From FEN-1219 sp963810755 (lineage in GTDB: Bacteria; Pseudomonadota; Gammaproteobacteria; Steroidobacterales; Rariloculaceae), in the NCBI GenBank assembly GCA_963810755.1, contig CAWEOP010000002.1:124001-188000 (forward strand): a stretch of 64,000 bases of DNA, given 5' to 3'. The notes beneath the pieces are model-generated. The model saw nothing but the letters and a program-made list of their open reading frames with translations, was not told where the DNA came from and did not search any database. Each line of letters opens with the position of its first letter. The stretch's first letter is position 1. A program made the position numbers and the translations under genes. Shown one piece after another: positions 1 to 9,075 of this stretch.

Positions 1-1383
1 CACGAGCGAGCGCCGCCGCCGCGCGCGCCGCGCGCTCGCGGGCGACTCGTCTCGCGGCCCAGGAGCAGCGCCGCTGAGCACGCCGCGGCGGCGATCGCAA
101 TGACCTGCGCGATGCTGCGGCCCCGAGGTACGGAATGAGGACGAACGTCGTGGCAAGCGCGCCGACGATCGCGCCGAGCGTGTTCGCCGCGTACACGCGT
201 CCGACGACGCGCGCAGCGTCGCTAGCGGCCGTCCGTGTTCCCGGCCAACGCCGCCGCGAGCGCGAGCGGGAAGCTCGCGCCCCACAGCAGCGCGGCCGGC
301 AGAATCGCCAACGCCGTGCGCAGCAGGTCGAGCTGCAGCGCGATCGCGGCCGTCGCCGGCAGCGTCACGTCGATCGGCCAGTAGGGGAACGAGCGCGCGA
401 TCGACCAACGCCGCCCAGGCCATCGCGGCGCACAGGAGAAGCTGGCACCCGCACAGCGCGACGCCGCGGCGTCAGCCGTCGAGCGAGCGCCGCGCCGATG
501 CGCCGCTGCCGGCGCCGAGGCCGAACAGGAACACGGCGAGGATCAGCGCGAACGTGTAGACCGTGCCGCCGAACAGCAGCGACAAGTTGCGGGTCCAGAT
601 CACCTCGGCCGACAACGCCGTCGCGCCGGACAGCGCCGTGGCGAAGTAGATCGGCCAGAGCCGCGCGCCGCGCTGCGCGGACGACCGGCGAGGCGGGCGG
701 CGAGCGAACGCTCACGGCCTGCGACGTGGTTCGGGACGCGAGCCAAACGCCTGCCGCCGCGACGCCGAGGTTCAGCGCGACCGCGACGTAGGTCGCGATT
801 CGCACGTCGTGAACGCGCAGCAGGTAGAAGCCGGCGAGCACGCTGCCGGCGACGGCGCCACCGGTGTTCGCGGCATACAGAAACCCGAGCCGCGACGCGG
901 CGTGCGGCGCTGCGCGCTCGGACCAGCGCGCGACGGCGGGCAGGGTCGCGCCCATCAGGATCGTGGCGGGCAGCAGGCAGAGCGCCGCGACGATGAGCCG
1001 CAGCGCGATGCCGAGCGTCCCGGTATCGCCGAACGAGAGATATAGATCGCCGAGCGCACGGATTGCATAAAGCGCAGCTACGCCGAGCACGGCGATCCCG
1101 GCCTCGATCAGCGCGTAGATGCGCAAGCGGATGCCGTCGTGCCGAGATCGCGCGAGCGAGGACGGCGCTGCCGATACCCATTCCGCCGAGAAACGTCGCC
1201 GAGCAGCACGCCGAGCGAGATCGCAGACGCTCCGATCGCGAAGCTCAGCAGCTGGAACCAGACGAGTTGGTAGATCAGCGCAGCGCAGCCGCTAGCAGCG
1301 AACATCGCGACCAACGCCGCCTCGGCGTAGCGCGGCGCGGCGAAGGGCGGCGGCACGGGGACGTGTTCGGGAGCGGTCGACAC
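1..1383 (-). pseudogene. Membrane spermidine-synthase-like protein (N-terminal membrane half), frameshifted and cut by the window edge
   Basis: The minus strand from an ATG at 1383 encodes MSTAPEHVP, then the hallmark GCAALIYQLVWFQLL of the membrane part of fused MFS/spermidine-synthase proteins. The reading continues in other frames through GGMGIGSAVLAR, RIYALIEAG, MGATLPAVARW, YAANTGGAVAG, LSAEVIWTRNLSLLFGG and a second VGRVYAANTLGAIVGAL. This repeats the first membrane unit, as the family does. Frame changes occur near 1199, 1145, about 690, about 480 and about 230. The soluble aminopropyltransferase domain would lie left of base 1. The family is recognised with good confidence. Whether this copy is a true pseudogene or poor sequence cannot be decided here, and no single frame covers even half of it. 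Confidence 0.7.
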
Positions 1384-1494
1384 GCCGCAATAGTGAGCGA
1401 AGACGCTACGAGCGGCCAGACTCGTGCAGAGCGAGCCCGCTTCGCGCCGAGTGTGTTGCGCTGACTCATCGATCCCGCAACAATCTGCGGGGAC

Positions 1495-3453
1495 ATGGCG
1501 CCGCGTCAGCAGCGGGCCACCAAGAATAGAATGATTGAATCGGCGTTCGAGCTGGCCGCATTCCTCAGGGGCAATGCATTAGAGGGAGCGCTTTCCCTCG
1601 TCGGCTTGGTCGCGACATTCTTCGGCTTCTGGTGCGTAGGCAGGTTCATCAGGGACGATGATGCCGCCATCGCCACGCTCATCGGTTGGTCCCTGATCAC
1701 GGCAGCGTCGGTACTCAGCTCGCTGGTCGGCGTTCCGGATCTGCGGATCGTGTCTGCAATGTTTCTCTGTCTGGCCGTTGCTTCCCTGGTCAAGAAATGG
1801 CCCGGGCTCAGACCGCTGCCGCACACCTGGATGGCGATGCTCCTGATGGCGCCAATGTTCTTGTTTGGTGTCGGGCTGCCGTCTCTGTCCTGGGATAGTT
1901 ACAGTCACTGGCTACTGAACGCGTTCTACATTTTCGAGCACAACCACCTTCTCTCCGTACCGCTCGAACAACTGCCATCGATGCACCCGAGCTATCCCCC
2001 TGCCATCGCGTTACCGGTCTATCTCACCAGCCGTATCACCGCCCGGTTCGCGGAGAGCTCGGGCCATCTGCTGAACGTGATGCTGGCCTTTCTGGCGCTT
2101 GTTCATGTGCTCAAGATTCTCCTGCACGCACATGGAATCGAAGCACAGTCGTCTTGGCGATGGCTCCTTGCCGCCACCTTCTGCGCATTCCTGATCGTTG
2201 TGGGTCTGAACCCAAGCATGCAGTGGGTGGACTTCTGGGCGACGCTTGCGGACCCCGCGCTGGCCGTTGTCGTTCTTATTTCGGTGTCCTTGTGGAGCAC
2301 GTATCTCTCCGCGGATGTACCTGATTGGAAAACATCGGTGGCACAACGAGAGCTGAGATCCACGCTCGTTGCGCTGTTTCTGCTCGGCTCACTCATCTGC
2401 AACATCAAGCAAGGCGGCTGGCTGATTGCGCTGATCCTCACGACGTCGGGCACCCTCATCGGCCTGCTCCGGCGGATGCCAGTATCACGCTGGCTTCCGC
2501 CCGCGCTGGCGCTGTTCGCTGGGGCGCTGCTGACGACGGTTCTCTGGGAGCATTATCTGTCCACGCGGCTACCCGTCACCGATCAGTTCCGGATCAACCC
2601 TCTGTCACAATGGCGATTCGATCTTCTTCCCGATCTGATCTCCGGGTTCCTGCGCGACTTCGCGGCCTACTGGCGATACTACCTGGGCGTGCTGGCTGTC
2701 GTTGCGGCCGGCGTTGGCGCGCTCTTCACGCGCAAGCGCGCAACGCCGGCACCGTTGACGTTCATGTGCATGTTCGCGGCACTGGCGATGCTTGCACATC
2801 TCGCGAGCCTGTTCGCCGCGTATCTGGGAACCGGATTTCTCGACTGGGAAATCAAGAGAGCACATTCGCTGCAGCGGTACTCGATGCAGATCGGGTATAC
2901 GGCCTGCGTCGTCGGGCTGACCTTTGTCGCCGCAAAAGCGCTCGAGGTGGCTCTGCGGGAATCGCCGGGTGCGCGGGTGCGCAGCAGCGCGCGTCTCGCC
3001 GCTGTCCCCCTGGCGCTCCTGGTGTACGGATATTTCGTCGTGCTGCCCTCTGCGAGCATCGGCAAGTACTTCAGCCGGACGAGGGCGGAATCGCGACCAC
3101 TGGCGGTCTTGGCGCTCAAGCAAGTCGCTGCTGACAGTCGCACCGCCGTGATTGGCGACGAGTGGTCGGTCAACATTGCCAACTATGTCGCGTGGCGAAG
3201 TTTCAGCGCCGCTGACCGACCCGCGCTGGTGGCGCGCGACAACATCGAGGAACGCAGGGACTTGCCGCATGCCGAAGCGAGCATTGCTGAATGGATCGAA
3301 GATCCTTCGATCGATTCGATCCTGATGCTGAATGCCGTGGACCTTGCGATCGATCTACGACTCGAGCACGAGCCCGACTACGTGTGGGAACGAGACACTG
3401 GCGCCTGGAGACCTTTGAAGCTCGACCGCTCGAATCGACACGAGTTGAACTAG
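1495..3453 (+). CDS. Polytopic membrane protein, glycosyltransferase-39-like topology, function unknown
   Basis: An intact frame encodes 652 residues. About a dozen hydrophobic segments occupy residues 15-540, followed by a soluble C-terminal tail of about 110 residues. The first large loop holds SWDSYSHWLLNAFYIFE (about residues 139-155). It resembles the acidic first loop of lipid-sugar-dependent membrane glycosyltransferases, but I see no decisive catalytic motif. The first ATG (1495) follows a GGGG stretch; an alternative ATG at 1531 starts closer to the first membrane helix. Base composition is lower in GC than the neighbours (31 of 60 bases are G or C in 2101-2160), which hints at a different origin. 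It is transcribed divergently from the broken gene at 1-1383. Cell-surface polysaccharide or lipid modification is a guess. Confidence 0.6.
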   Translation: MAPRQQRATKNRMIESAFELAAFLRGNALEGALSLVGLVATFFGFWCVGRFIRDDDAAIATLIGWSLITAASVLSSLVGVPDLRIVSAMFLCLAVASLVKKWPGLRPLPHTWMAMLLMAPMFLFGVGLPSLSWDSYSHWLLNAFYIFEHNHLLSVPLEQLPSMHPSYPPAIALPVYLTSRITARFAESSGHLLNVMLAFLALVHVLKILLHAHGIEAQSSWRWLLAATFCAFLIVVGLNPSMQWVDFWATLADPALAVVVLISVSLWSTYLSADVPDWKTSVAQRELRSTLVALFLLGSLICNIKQGGWLIALILTTSGTLIGLLRRMPVSRWLPPALALFAGALLTTVLWEHYLSTRLPVTDQFRINPLSQWRFDLLPDLISGFLRDFAAYWRYYLGVLAVVAAGVGALFTRKRATPAPLTFMCMFAALAMLAHLASLFAAYLGTGFLDWEIKRAHSLQRYSMQIGYTACVVGLTFVAAKALEVALRESPGARVRSSARLAAVPLALLVYGYFVVLPSASIGKYFSRTRAESRPLAVLALKQVAADSRTAVIGDEWSVNIANYVAWRSFSAADRPALVARDNIEERRDLPHAEASIAEWIEDPSIDSILMLNAVDLAIDLRLEHEPDYVWERDTGAWRPLKLDRSNRHELN

Positions 3454-3623
3454 CACGGACGGCCGCGCGCCGGTATTCCTTGCGCGAGTTCCCTTATGAA
3501 AAACTTGGGCTTGCGCGCGCGGGCCAGACCGGTCGGTTCTTGACCGCCCGGCACGGTAGCAGTTCTACTGCCGTGAGCCGTGACACTCGGGCGGCTCGCG
3601 CAGAACGAATTGGGGGGAGATAG

Positions 3624-4949
3624 ATGAGTCTGGTCCGTACGACGGTAGGTGCGACGGTCTTGGCCTTCGCGCTGATCGCAGCCGGGATGTCGGTCGCATC
3701 GGCGCAACTGCATCCACCGGAGAAGCCGGGCCTGCGCGGCGCGCCGTTCCCGTCGGGCAATCCGCCTCCCGATCTCAAGAGCTTCGGCGAGGGTCCGGAC
3801 TGGGACGCGAAGCCGCCGCCCGGGGTCGAGCCCCTCGCGCTCGATCTCTTCAAGAGCAAAGACTTCTACAAGGATCGCGCTTCCTGGCTCGATCCGCGCT
3901 ATTGGCGCTGCAACAGCCCGCGGCAGATCGCCGACATGCGCAGCGGCGGCGCGGGCTCGGGCACGAGCGATCCGCGTATCGGCAAGAGTCCGCCGCTGAC
4001 CGCGCGCTGGGGCGACTGCACGAAGGATTGGCCGCGCGCGAACATCGTTAGCCCGTATCCGTTCAAGACGGCCGCGGATCACTACGCGGCGCTGCTGGCG
4101 GACGCGAAGTCGCGCGGCGGCCCGACGAAGTACACGTACGAGACGATGCCGCGCTGGGACGGCGTGTACGGCGAGTACCTGCCCGAAGGGCGGCGCGTCT
4201 GGAACTACGGCCGCGCGACGCAGGTGCCGACGTTCCTATCCCTGCTCCAGCCCGAGTACCAGCAGCGCATGGTGCGCCAGCTCTATCACGAAGGTGTCGA
4301 CGCGGCGCACCAATGGTCCGCGTCGTACTGCTGGCCCGAAGGATTCATGCGCCAGTGGGCGACGGGACCGAAGCCGCAGCGCATCGTGATGAATCCCGAC
4401 GTCGTCGTGTTCCTCGGGAGCGGCAGCGGCAACATCGTGCGAACCGCGCACATCGGCCGCACCCTCGACGACACGATGGGTCAGCACATCCCGCAGTGGT
4501 ACGGCGACACGATCGCGTTCTGGGACGGCGACGCGCTGATCATGCACACCGCGAACCTCCAGGCATGGACTCAGCACACCACTTGGGAGTTCAGCTACAA
4601 GTTCGAGGCCATCGAGATCCTCACGCCGGCGAAGGACGCGGGCGGCAAGTTCATCGGGCTCGACTGGGAAACCGTCATCTACGATCCGGAGGCACTCGCG
4701 CAGCCCGTGCGCATCCTCTGGCATCGCAACTTCGAGGAAGGTTGGGCCACGGCAGACCGGCTCGGTTGGGCCGAGTGCACGCGCGCGCTCTATCCGATCG
4801 ACGGGTTCGCGACGCAGGTCGCGCCGGGCGAGGTGATTCCGTTCGAGGTCCCGGACATGCTCGATCGCCCGTGGGCGCATATCTGGGGTGAGTACTTCGA
4901 GAAGAACATGGACCAGCCGAAGCAAGAGCTCGACTTGGGCTTCAAGTGA
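3624..4949 (+). CDS. Secreted protein of unknown function containing a WDGD motif
   Basis: The 441-residue product has a clear signal peptide ending near ASAQ at residues 24-27, so it should be periplasmic. It starts at an ATG preceded by a strong GGGGGAG ribosome binding site. Around residue 292 it carries WYGDTIAFWDGDALIMHTAN. This matches GHWDGDTLVVETAG in the secreted protein encoded at 38141-38963, so the two appear to be distant relatives. Both also lie next to a DUF6152 gene. Eleven Trp-containing short motifs and few Cys residues are visible, and no cofactor motif was recognised. It sits 56 bases before the DUF6152 gene and probably heads the transcript running through the metallo-hydrolase and DUF1592 genes. 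No enzymatic function can be assigned. Confidence 0.7.
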   Translation: MSLVRTTVGATVLAFALIAAGMSVASAQLHPPEKPGLRGAPFPSGNPPPDLKSFGEGPDWDAKPPPGVEPLALDLFKSKDFYKDRASWLDPRYWRCNSPRQIADMRSGGAGSGTSDPRIGKSPPLTARWGDCTKDWPRANIVSPYPFKTAADHYAALLADAKSRGGPTKYTYETMPRWDGVYGEYLPEGRRVWNYGRATQVPTFLSLLQPEYQQRMVRQLYHEGVDAAHQWSASYCWPEGFMRQWATGPKPQRIVMNPDVVVFLGSGSGNIVRTAHIGRTLDDTMGQHIPQWYGDTIAFWDGDALIMHTANLQAWTQHTTWEFSYKFEAIEILTPAKDAGGKFIGLDWETVIYDPEALAQPVRILWHRNFEEGWATADRLGWAECTRALYPIDGFATQVAPGEVIPFEVPDMLDRPWAHIWGEYFEKNMDQPKQELDLGFK

Positions 4950-5005
4950 GATCGGTTGTTAGCAGCGCCGCCGCGACGCCGGCGAAGCGACGAGGGGAAA
5001 TCGCG

Positions 5006-5554
5006 ATGTCGAAGAGGATGGTTTCAGTACCGGCAGTCAGGCACGCGGCGCAGAAGCTCGCGGCCATCGCCGCGGTCGTGTCCGCCGCTTTGGCGGTAGC
5101 GCCGGCGAGTGCGCATCACTCGTACGCGATGTACGACGGCAGCATCTACAAGGTGTTCACGGGCGTGATGGTGCGCGTCGTGCCGAACGCGGCGCACTTC
5201 GAGATGCACTTCGTGCCGCTCAACGAGGAGCGCAACGCGCTCGTTCGCGACGAGATGGGCGAGCCGCTGGTCTGGGTCGTGCAGATGGAAAGCGCCGCGC
5301 AAGCATTCAAGGACGGCATCACGCGCGATAGCTTCCCGCAGGGCGCGGTGATCAGCATGGGCGTACACCCGCGGCGCGACGGCAAGCCGGCCGGCGATCG
5401 CGGCGCGTCGGGTCTGTTTCAGTGCCCGAAGGGCAAGGTGCCGCAGCCCGGCATGCATTGCGACTCGGTCGACGGCAGCCAACAGTTCGGTCCCGGGACG
5501 TTGCCGAAAGAGGGCCCGGTCCGCCAGCCCGCGAAGCCGGAAAGCGGCGGCTGA
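5006..5554 (+). CDS. DUF6152 family periplasmic protein
   Basis: The start is placed at the ATG at 5006, after a GAGGGGAAA ribosome binding site, because it gives a normal signal peptide. The product has 182 residues. The signal peptide should be cleaved after ASA (about residue 36), leaving a mature protein that begins HHSYAMYD. The other two DUF6152 proteins in this window start the same way (HHSIAAVYD and HHSFSAEYD). A conserved internal His lies in the segment PNAAHFEMHF. The C-terminal 60 residues are Gly/Pro-rich and contain two Cys (CPKGKVPQPGMHC). It lies between the WDGD-motif protein and the metallo-hydrolase in what looks like one operon. The family has no established function; metal binding by the N-terminal histidines is an inference. 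Confidence 0.8.
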   Translation: MSKRMVSVPAVRHAAQKLAAIAAVVSAALAVAPASAHHSYAMYDGSIYKVFTGVMVRVVPNAAHFEMHFVPLNEERNALVRDEMGEPLVWVVQMESAAQAFKDGITRDSFPQGAVISMGVHPRRDGKPAGDRGASGLFQCPKGKVPQPGMHCDSVDGSQQFGPGTLPKEGPVRQPAKPESGG

Positions 5555-5564
5555 TCTAGGTGCC

Positions 5565-6542
5565 GTGACGAAGCAGGTGGGAGCGCTGCAGAGCCGCGTA
5601 GCGCTGCGGAGCCGGCGGCGGTTCCTGCTCGCGCTCTCAGCGCTCGCCGTTTCCGCCTCGTTCGCACCGTACGCCCCGAAGCTGCGCGCCCAGCCACGGC
5701 TCACGACCGTGCCGTTGTCCGACCGGATGATCGCACTACTTGGTCCCGGCGCGAATGTCGTGGCGGCCGACAGCGGCGACGGGGTTGTCATGGTCGACGG
5801 GGGTCACTCCTCCTGGTCGGGCGCTGCGCTGAGCGCCGTCGGCGATCGGTTCGCGGCGCGGCCCGTGACGGCTCTACTCAACACTCATTGGCACCGCGAG
5901 CAGACGGGCTCGAACGAGGCAGTCGGCACACGCGGCGCGCAGATCATCGCGCACGAGAACACCAAGCTCTGGCTCGGCACCGAGGTGTGGGTGCGCTGGT
6001 CCGACGAGAAGTACGCGCCGCTACCGAAGGTGGCGCAGCCGACCGAGACGTTCTACGAATCACGCAGCTTTCATCTCGGCAACCGCGACCTGGATTGCGC
6101 CTATCTACCCAAAGCGCACACGGACGGCGACATCAGCGTGTTCTTTCCCGACGAGAACGTACTCGTTACGGGCGGCCTCGTGTCGAACGACGGCTGGCCC
6201 ATCATCGATTGGTGGACCGGCGGTTGGACGGGGGGAATGCTCGACGGTTTCGATCAGCTGCTCGAGATCGCGAACGACCGCACGCGAATCGTGCCCGCGA
6301 GCGGCCCCGTAATGACTTGGGACGATCTGTACGCGCAGCAGCAGATGTATCTCGTCGTCTTCGACCGTGTCCAGACGATGCTGCGCAAGGCGTTCGGCAC
6401 GGACGAGGTGCTCGCCGCGAAACCGACCGCCGAATACGATCAGCGTTTCGGCGATCCACAGCAGTTCGTCACACTGGCATTTCACAGCATGCAGCGGCAC
6501 CTACGCGATTTGTACGACACGCGCCTGCGGAACATCGCGTGA
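5565..6542 (+). CDS. Secreted MBL-fold metallo-hydrolase with variant metal site (module 1)
   Basis: The start is a GTG at 5565, 10 bases after the DUF6152 stop. The 325-residue product begins with an Arg-rich twin-arginine-like leader (SRRRFLLALSALAVSASFA). The metallo-beta-lactamase motif reads NTHWHREQTGSNE, so the usual HxHxDH is HxHxEQ. A later PKAHTDGD (about residue 185) supplies the next histidine and the bridging Asp. The protein at 15790-16723 is a close paralogue with the same variant motif and the same DWWTGGW segment. Similar proteins often accompany PQQ dehydrogenases; some are called quinoprotein relay hydrolases, but that link is only suggestive. It precedes the DUF1592 lipoprotein gene by 22 bases. 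Confidence 0.8.
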   Translation: MTKQVGALQSRVALRSRRRFLLALSALAVSASFAPYAPKLRAQPRLTTVPLSDRMIALLGPGANVVAADSGDGVVMVDGGHSSWSGAALSAVGDRFAARPVTALLNTHWHREQTGSNEAVGTRGAQIIAHENTKLWLGTEVWVRWSDEKYAPLPKVAQPTETFYESRSFHLGNRDLDCAYLPKAHTDGDISVFFPDENVLVTGGLVSNDGWPIIDWWTGGWTGGMLDGFDQLLEIANDRTRIVPASGPVMTWDDLYAQQQMYLVVFDRVQTMLRKAFGTDEVLAAKPTAEYDQRFGDPQQFVTLAFHSMQRHLRDLYDTRLRNIA

Positions 6543-6564
6543 AGTACGACACCTCGAGGCGGCG

Positions 6565-9051
6565 ATGAGCAGCGAGCCGCGCAGAGAACGGCGGCGCGTG
6601 AACGGCGCAGCGCGTGCGGTGGTGCGCGCGGGCACCGTGCTCGCGGCGAGCGTGCTGCTTGCGAGTTGCGGCGGAGGGCCTCCGGGACCGGACGAGCTCC
6701 GCGCGGACGCCGAACGCCAGTGGCCGCTGCTCGAGAAGTACTGTTACGAGTGCCACGACTCCGTCGAGCAGGAAGCGGGCCTCGCGCTCGACGCGTTGAC
6801 GCCGGACTCGATCGCCGAGCGCGCCGAAGTCTGGGAGAAAGTGGTGCGCAAGCTCCGGGGCCGCATGATGCCGCCGCCGGGCGGTAAGCGGCCCGACAAC
6901 CGCGCGGTGGATTCATTCGTCGCGTGGCTCGAGGCGAGCCTGGATCAGCCCAAGACCGCGCCCGCGCCGGGCCACCTCGCCCTACACCGGCTGAACCGCA
7001 CGGAGTACGCGAACGCGATCCGCGATCTGCTCGCGTTGAATGTCGACGCCGGGGCGCTGTTGCCGGCCGACGATCCCGCCGACGGCTTCGACAACGTGGC
7101 CGACGCGCTGCAGGTATCGCCCTCGTTCATCGAGCAGTACTTGAGCGCGGCGCGCAATCTCGCGGCGCAGGCGGTCGGGACGCCGGCCGCGCGCGCGATC
7201 GGCACGCCGTACACGATCCGCGATCCGCGTGCGCAGCAGTTCCACGTGGAGGGTCTGCCGCTCGGCACACGCGGCGGAGCGTTGATCGAGCATTACTTTC
7301 CGAGCGACGGCGAGTATCGCCTCAACATCGGCGACCTCGTGACGGGACTCTGGGTGTTCGATCAGGAGCACGACAACACGCTCATCGCGACGCTCGACGG
7401 CAAGAAGTTCTTCGAGCTTCAGATCGGCGGCGGCGAGGATCTCAAAGAGCTCGATCAGGTCGGCGCGCCTGCGGTCGACCGAATCAATGCGCGCCTGAAG
7501 AACATTCCGTTCACGACGGCGGCCGGGCTGCACAAGGTCGGCGTCACGTTCCTACACCGATCGTTCGCGGAATCCGATCGGCAGCTGCGCGCTCTTGCCC
7601 CGGGCGGCGGCCAGGACGCCGTGCTCACGCTGCATCTCGTCGAGATCTTCGGGCCCGTCACGGCGACGGGTCTGTCCACGACGGCGAGCCGCGCGAAGAT
7701 CTTCAGTTGCTACCCGCCCGAGGCCGCGCAAGCCGAGGCGAGCGAAACGTGCGCGCGGGAAATCGTCGCGCGTATCGCGGGCGAGGCGTTTCGCGGCCTG
7801 CCCAGCGACGAGGACGTCGGCAAGTTCATGCGGCTCTACGCCGCGGGCGCCGCGAACGCGACCGAGCGGCCCGGCATCGACTCGCGCTTCGAGGAGGGCA
7901 TCAAGCTCGCGCTCGCGGGCGTGCTCGCACATCCGAAGTTCCTCTACCGCGTGGAGACGCCTCCGAAGGACCTGGAGGCCGCGGCGTACCCGCTCGGCAG
8001 CGTCGAGCTCGCTTCCCGGCTGTCGTTCTTCCTCTGGAGCACGATTCCCGACGACGAGCTTCGTGGGATCGCGGCCGCGGACGGCCTGAAGGATCGGTCG
8101 CTGCTCGAGCGGCAGGTGCGCCGAATGCTCGCGGATCCGCGCTCGGAGACGCTGGCGTCGAACTTCGCCTATCAGTGGCTCGGGCTCGGCAAGCTCGACA
8201 GCCTAGCGCCCGATCCCGAGATTTTCGGCGACGTCGACCCCGACATTCGCGACTACTTCGTGACCGAGGCGCGGCTGTTCGTCGACAGCATTTTCCGTGA
8301 AGACCGCAACGTGCTCGACCTGCTGACGGCCAAGCACACTTACTTGAATGAAAACCTCGCGCTGCACTACGGCATCAACGACATCCGCGGCAAGCGCTTC
8401 CGGCGCGTGGAGCTCGACGACGAGCGGCGCTTCGGCCTGCTCGGCAAGGGCGGCGTGCTGCTCGCATCGGCTTATCCAAATCGCTCGTCGCCCGTGCTGC
8501 GGGGGCAGTGGGTGATGAAGACGATTCTCGGCACGCCGCCGGTGGAACCGCCGCCGAACGTCGAGGCGCTCAAGGAGAACGTGGCCGGCGAGCCGGCGGC
8601 CGGCGTGCGCGAGCGGCTCGAAGCGCACCGCACGAATCCGTCCTGCAACGGTTGTCACGGCATCATCGATCCGCTCGGGTTCGCGCTCGAGAATTTCGAC
8701 GCCGTGGGCCGCTGGCGAGAGAGAGACAGGGAGGCCGGCACGGCGATCGACTCGTCCGGCGTGCTCGCGGACGGCACGGCCGTGCACGGCCCGCTCGAGC
8801 TGCGCCGCGCGCTCCTCGAACGGCCCGATCAGTTCGTGCAGACGCTCACGGAGCGGCTCATGGTGTACGGGCTCGGGCGGTCGCTGAGCTACGAGGACAT
8901 GCCGACCGTGCGGCGCATCGTGCGTGACGCGAAGGCGAGCGGCTATCGGTTCTCGGCGATCGTGCTCGGCATCGTCGCGAGCCCGCAATTCCAGATGAAC
9001 GGCCCGCCGCCCGCTGCCGAGACTCTGTCGGCCAGCGCCGCTCGCGAATGA
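6565..9051 (+). CDS. DUF1592-family diheme cytochrome lipoprotein (module 1)
   Basis: The product has 828 residues from the ATG at 6565. The leader ends in the lipobox LLASC, so it is probably membrane-anchored and periplasmic. A first heme motif CYECH lies at residues 60-64 and a second, CNGCH, near 694-698. The domain order matches the planctomycete-type family: N-terminal cytochrome, DUF1587 (HRLNRTEYANAIRDLLAL), DUF1595, DUF1592 (SRLSFFLWSTIPDDEL), DUF1588 around CHGIIDPLGFALENFDAVG, and C-terminal DUF1585. Such proteins are usually encoded beside a DUF1552 protein, as here. The pair is thought to take part in periplasmic redox or degradative chemistry, but no reaction is established. A close paralogue lies at 16784-19202. 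Confidence 0.88.
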   Translation: MSSEPRRERRRVNGAARAVVRAGTVLAASVLLASCGGGPPGPDELRADAERQWPLLEKYCYECHDSVEQEAGLALDALTPDSIAERAEVWEKVVRKLRGRMMPPPGGKRPDNRAVDSFVAWLEASLDQPKTAPAPGHLALHRLNRTEYANAIRDLLALNVDAGALLPADDPADGFDNVADALQVSPSFIEQYLSAARNLAAQAVGTPAARAIGTPYTIRDPRAQQFHVEGLPLGTRGGALIEHYFPSDGEYRLNIGDLVTGLWVFDQEHDNTLIATLDGKKFFELQIGGGEDLKELDQVGAPAVDRINARLKNIPFTTAAGLHKVGVTFLHRSFAESDRQLRALAPGGGQDAVLTLHLVEIFGPVTATGLSTTASRAKIFSCYPPEAAQAEASETCAREIVARIAGEAFRGLPSDEDVGKFMRLYAAGAANATERPGIDSRFEEGIKLALAGVLAHPKFLYRVETPPKDLEAAAYPLGSVELASRLSFFLWSTIPDDELRGIAAADGLKDRSLLERQVRRMLADPRSETLASNFAYQWLGLGKLDSLAPDPEIFGDVDPDIRDYFVTEARLFVDSIFREDRNVLDLLTAKHTYLNENLALHYGINDIRGKRFRRVELDDERRFGLLGKGGVLLASAYPNRSSPVLRGQWVMKTILGTPPVEPPPNVEALKENVAGEPAAGVRERLEAHRTNPSCNGCHGIIDPLGFALENFDAVGRWRERDREAGTAIDSSGVLADGTAVHGPLELRRALLERPDQFVQTLTERLMVYGLGRSLSYEDMPTVRRIVRDAKASGYRFSAIVLGIVASPQFQMNGPPPAAETLSASAARE

Positions 9052-9075
9052 GGTCTGCCGACGCGGCTATGCTAT

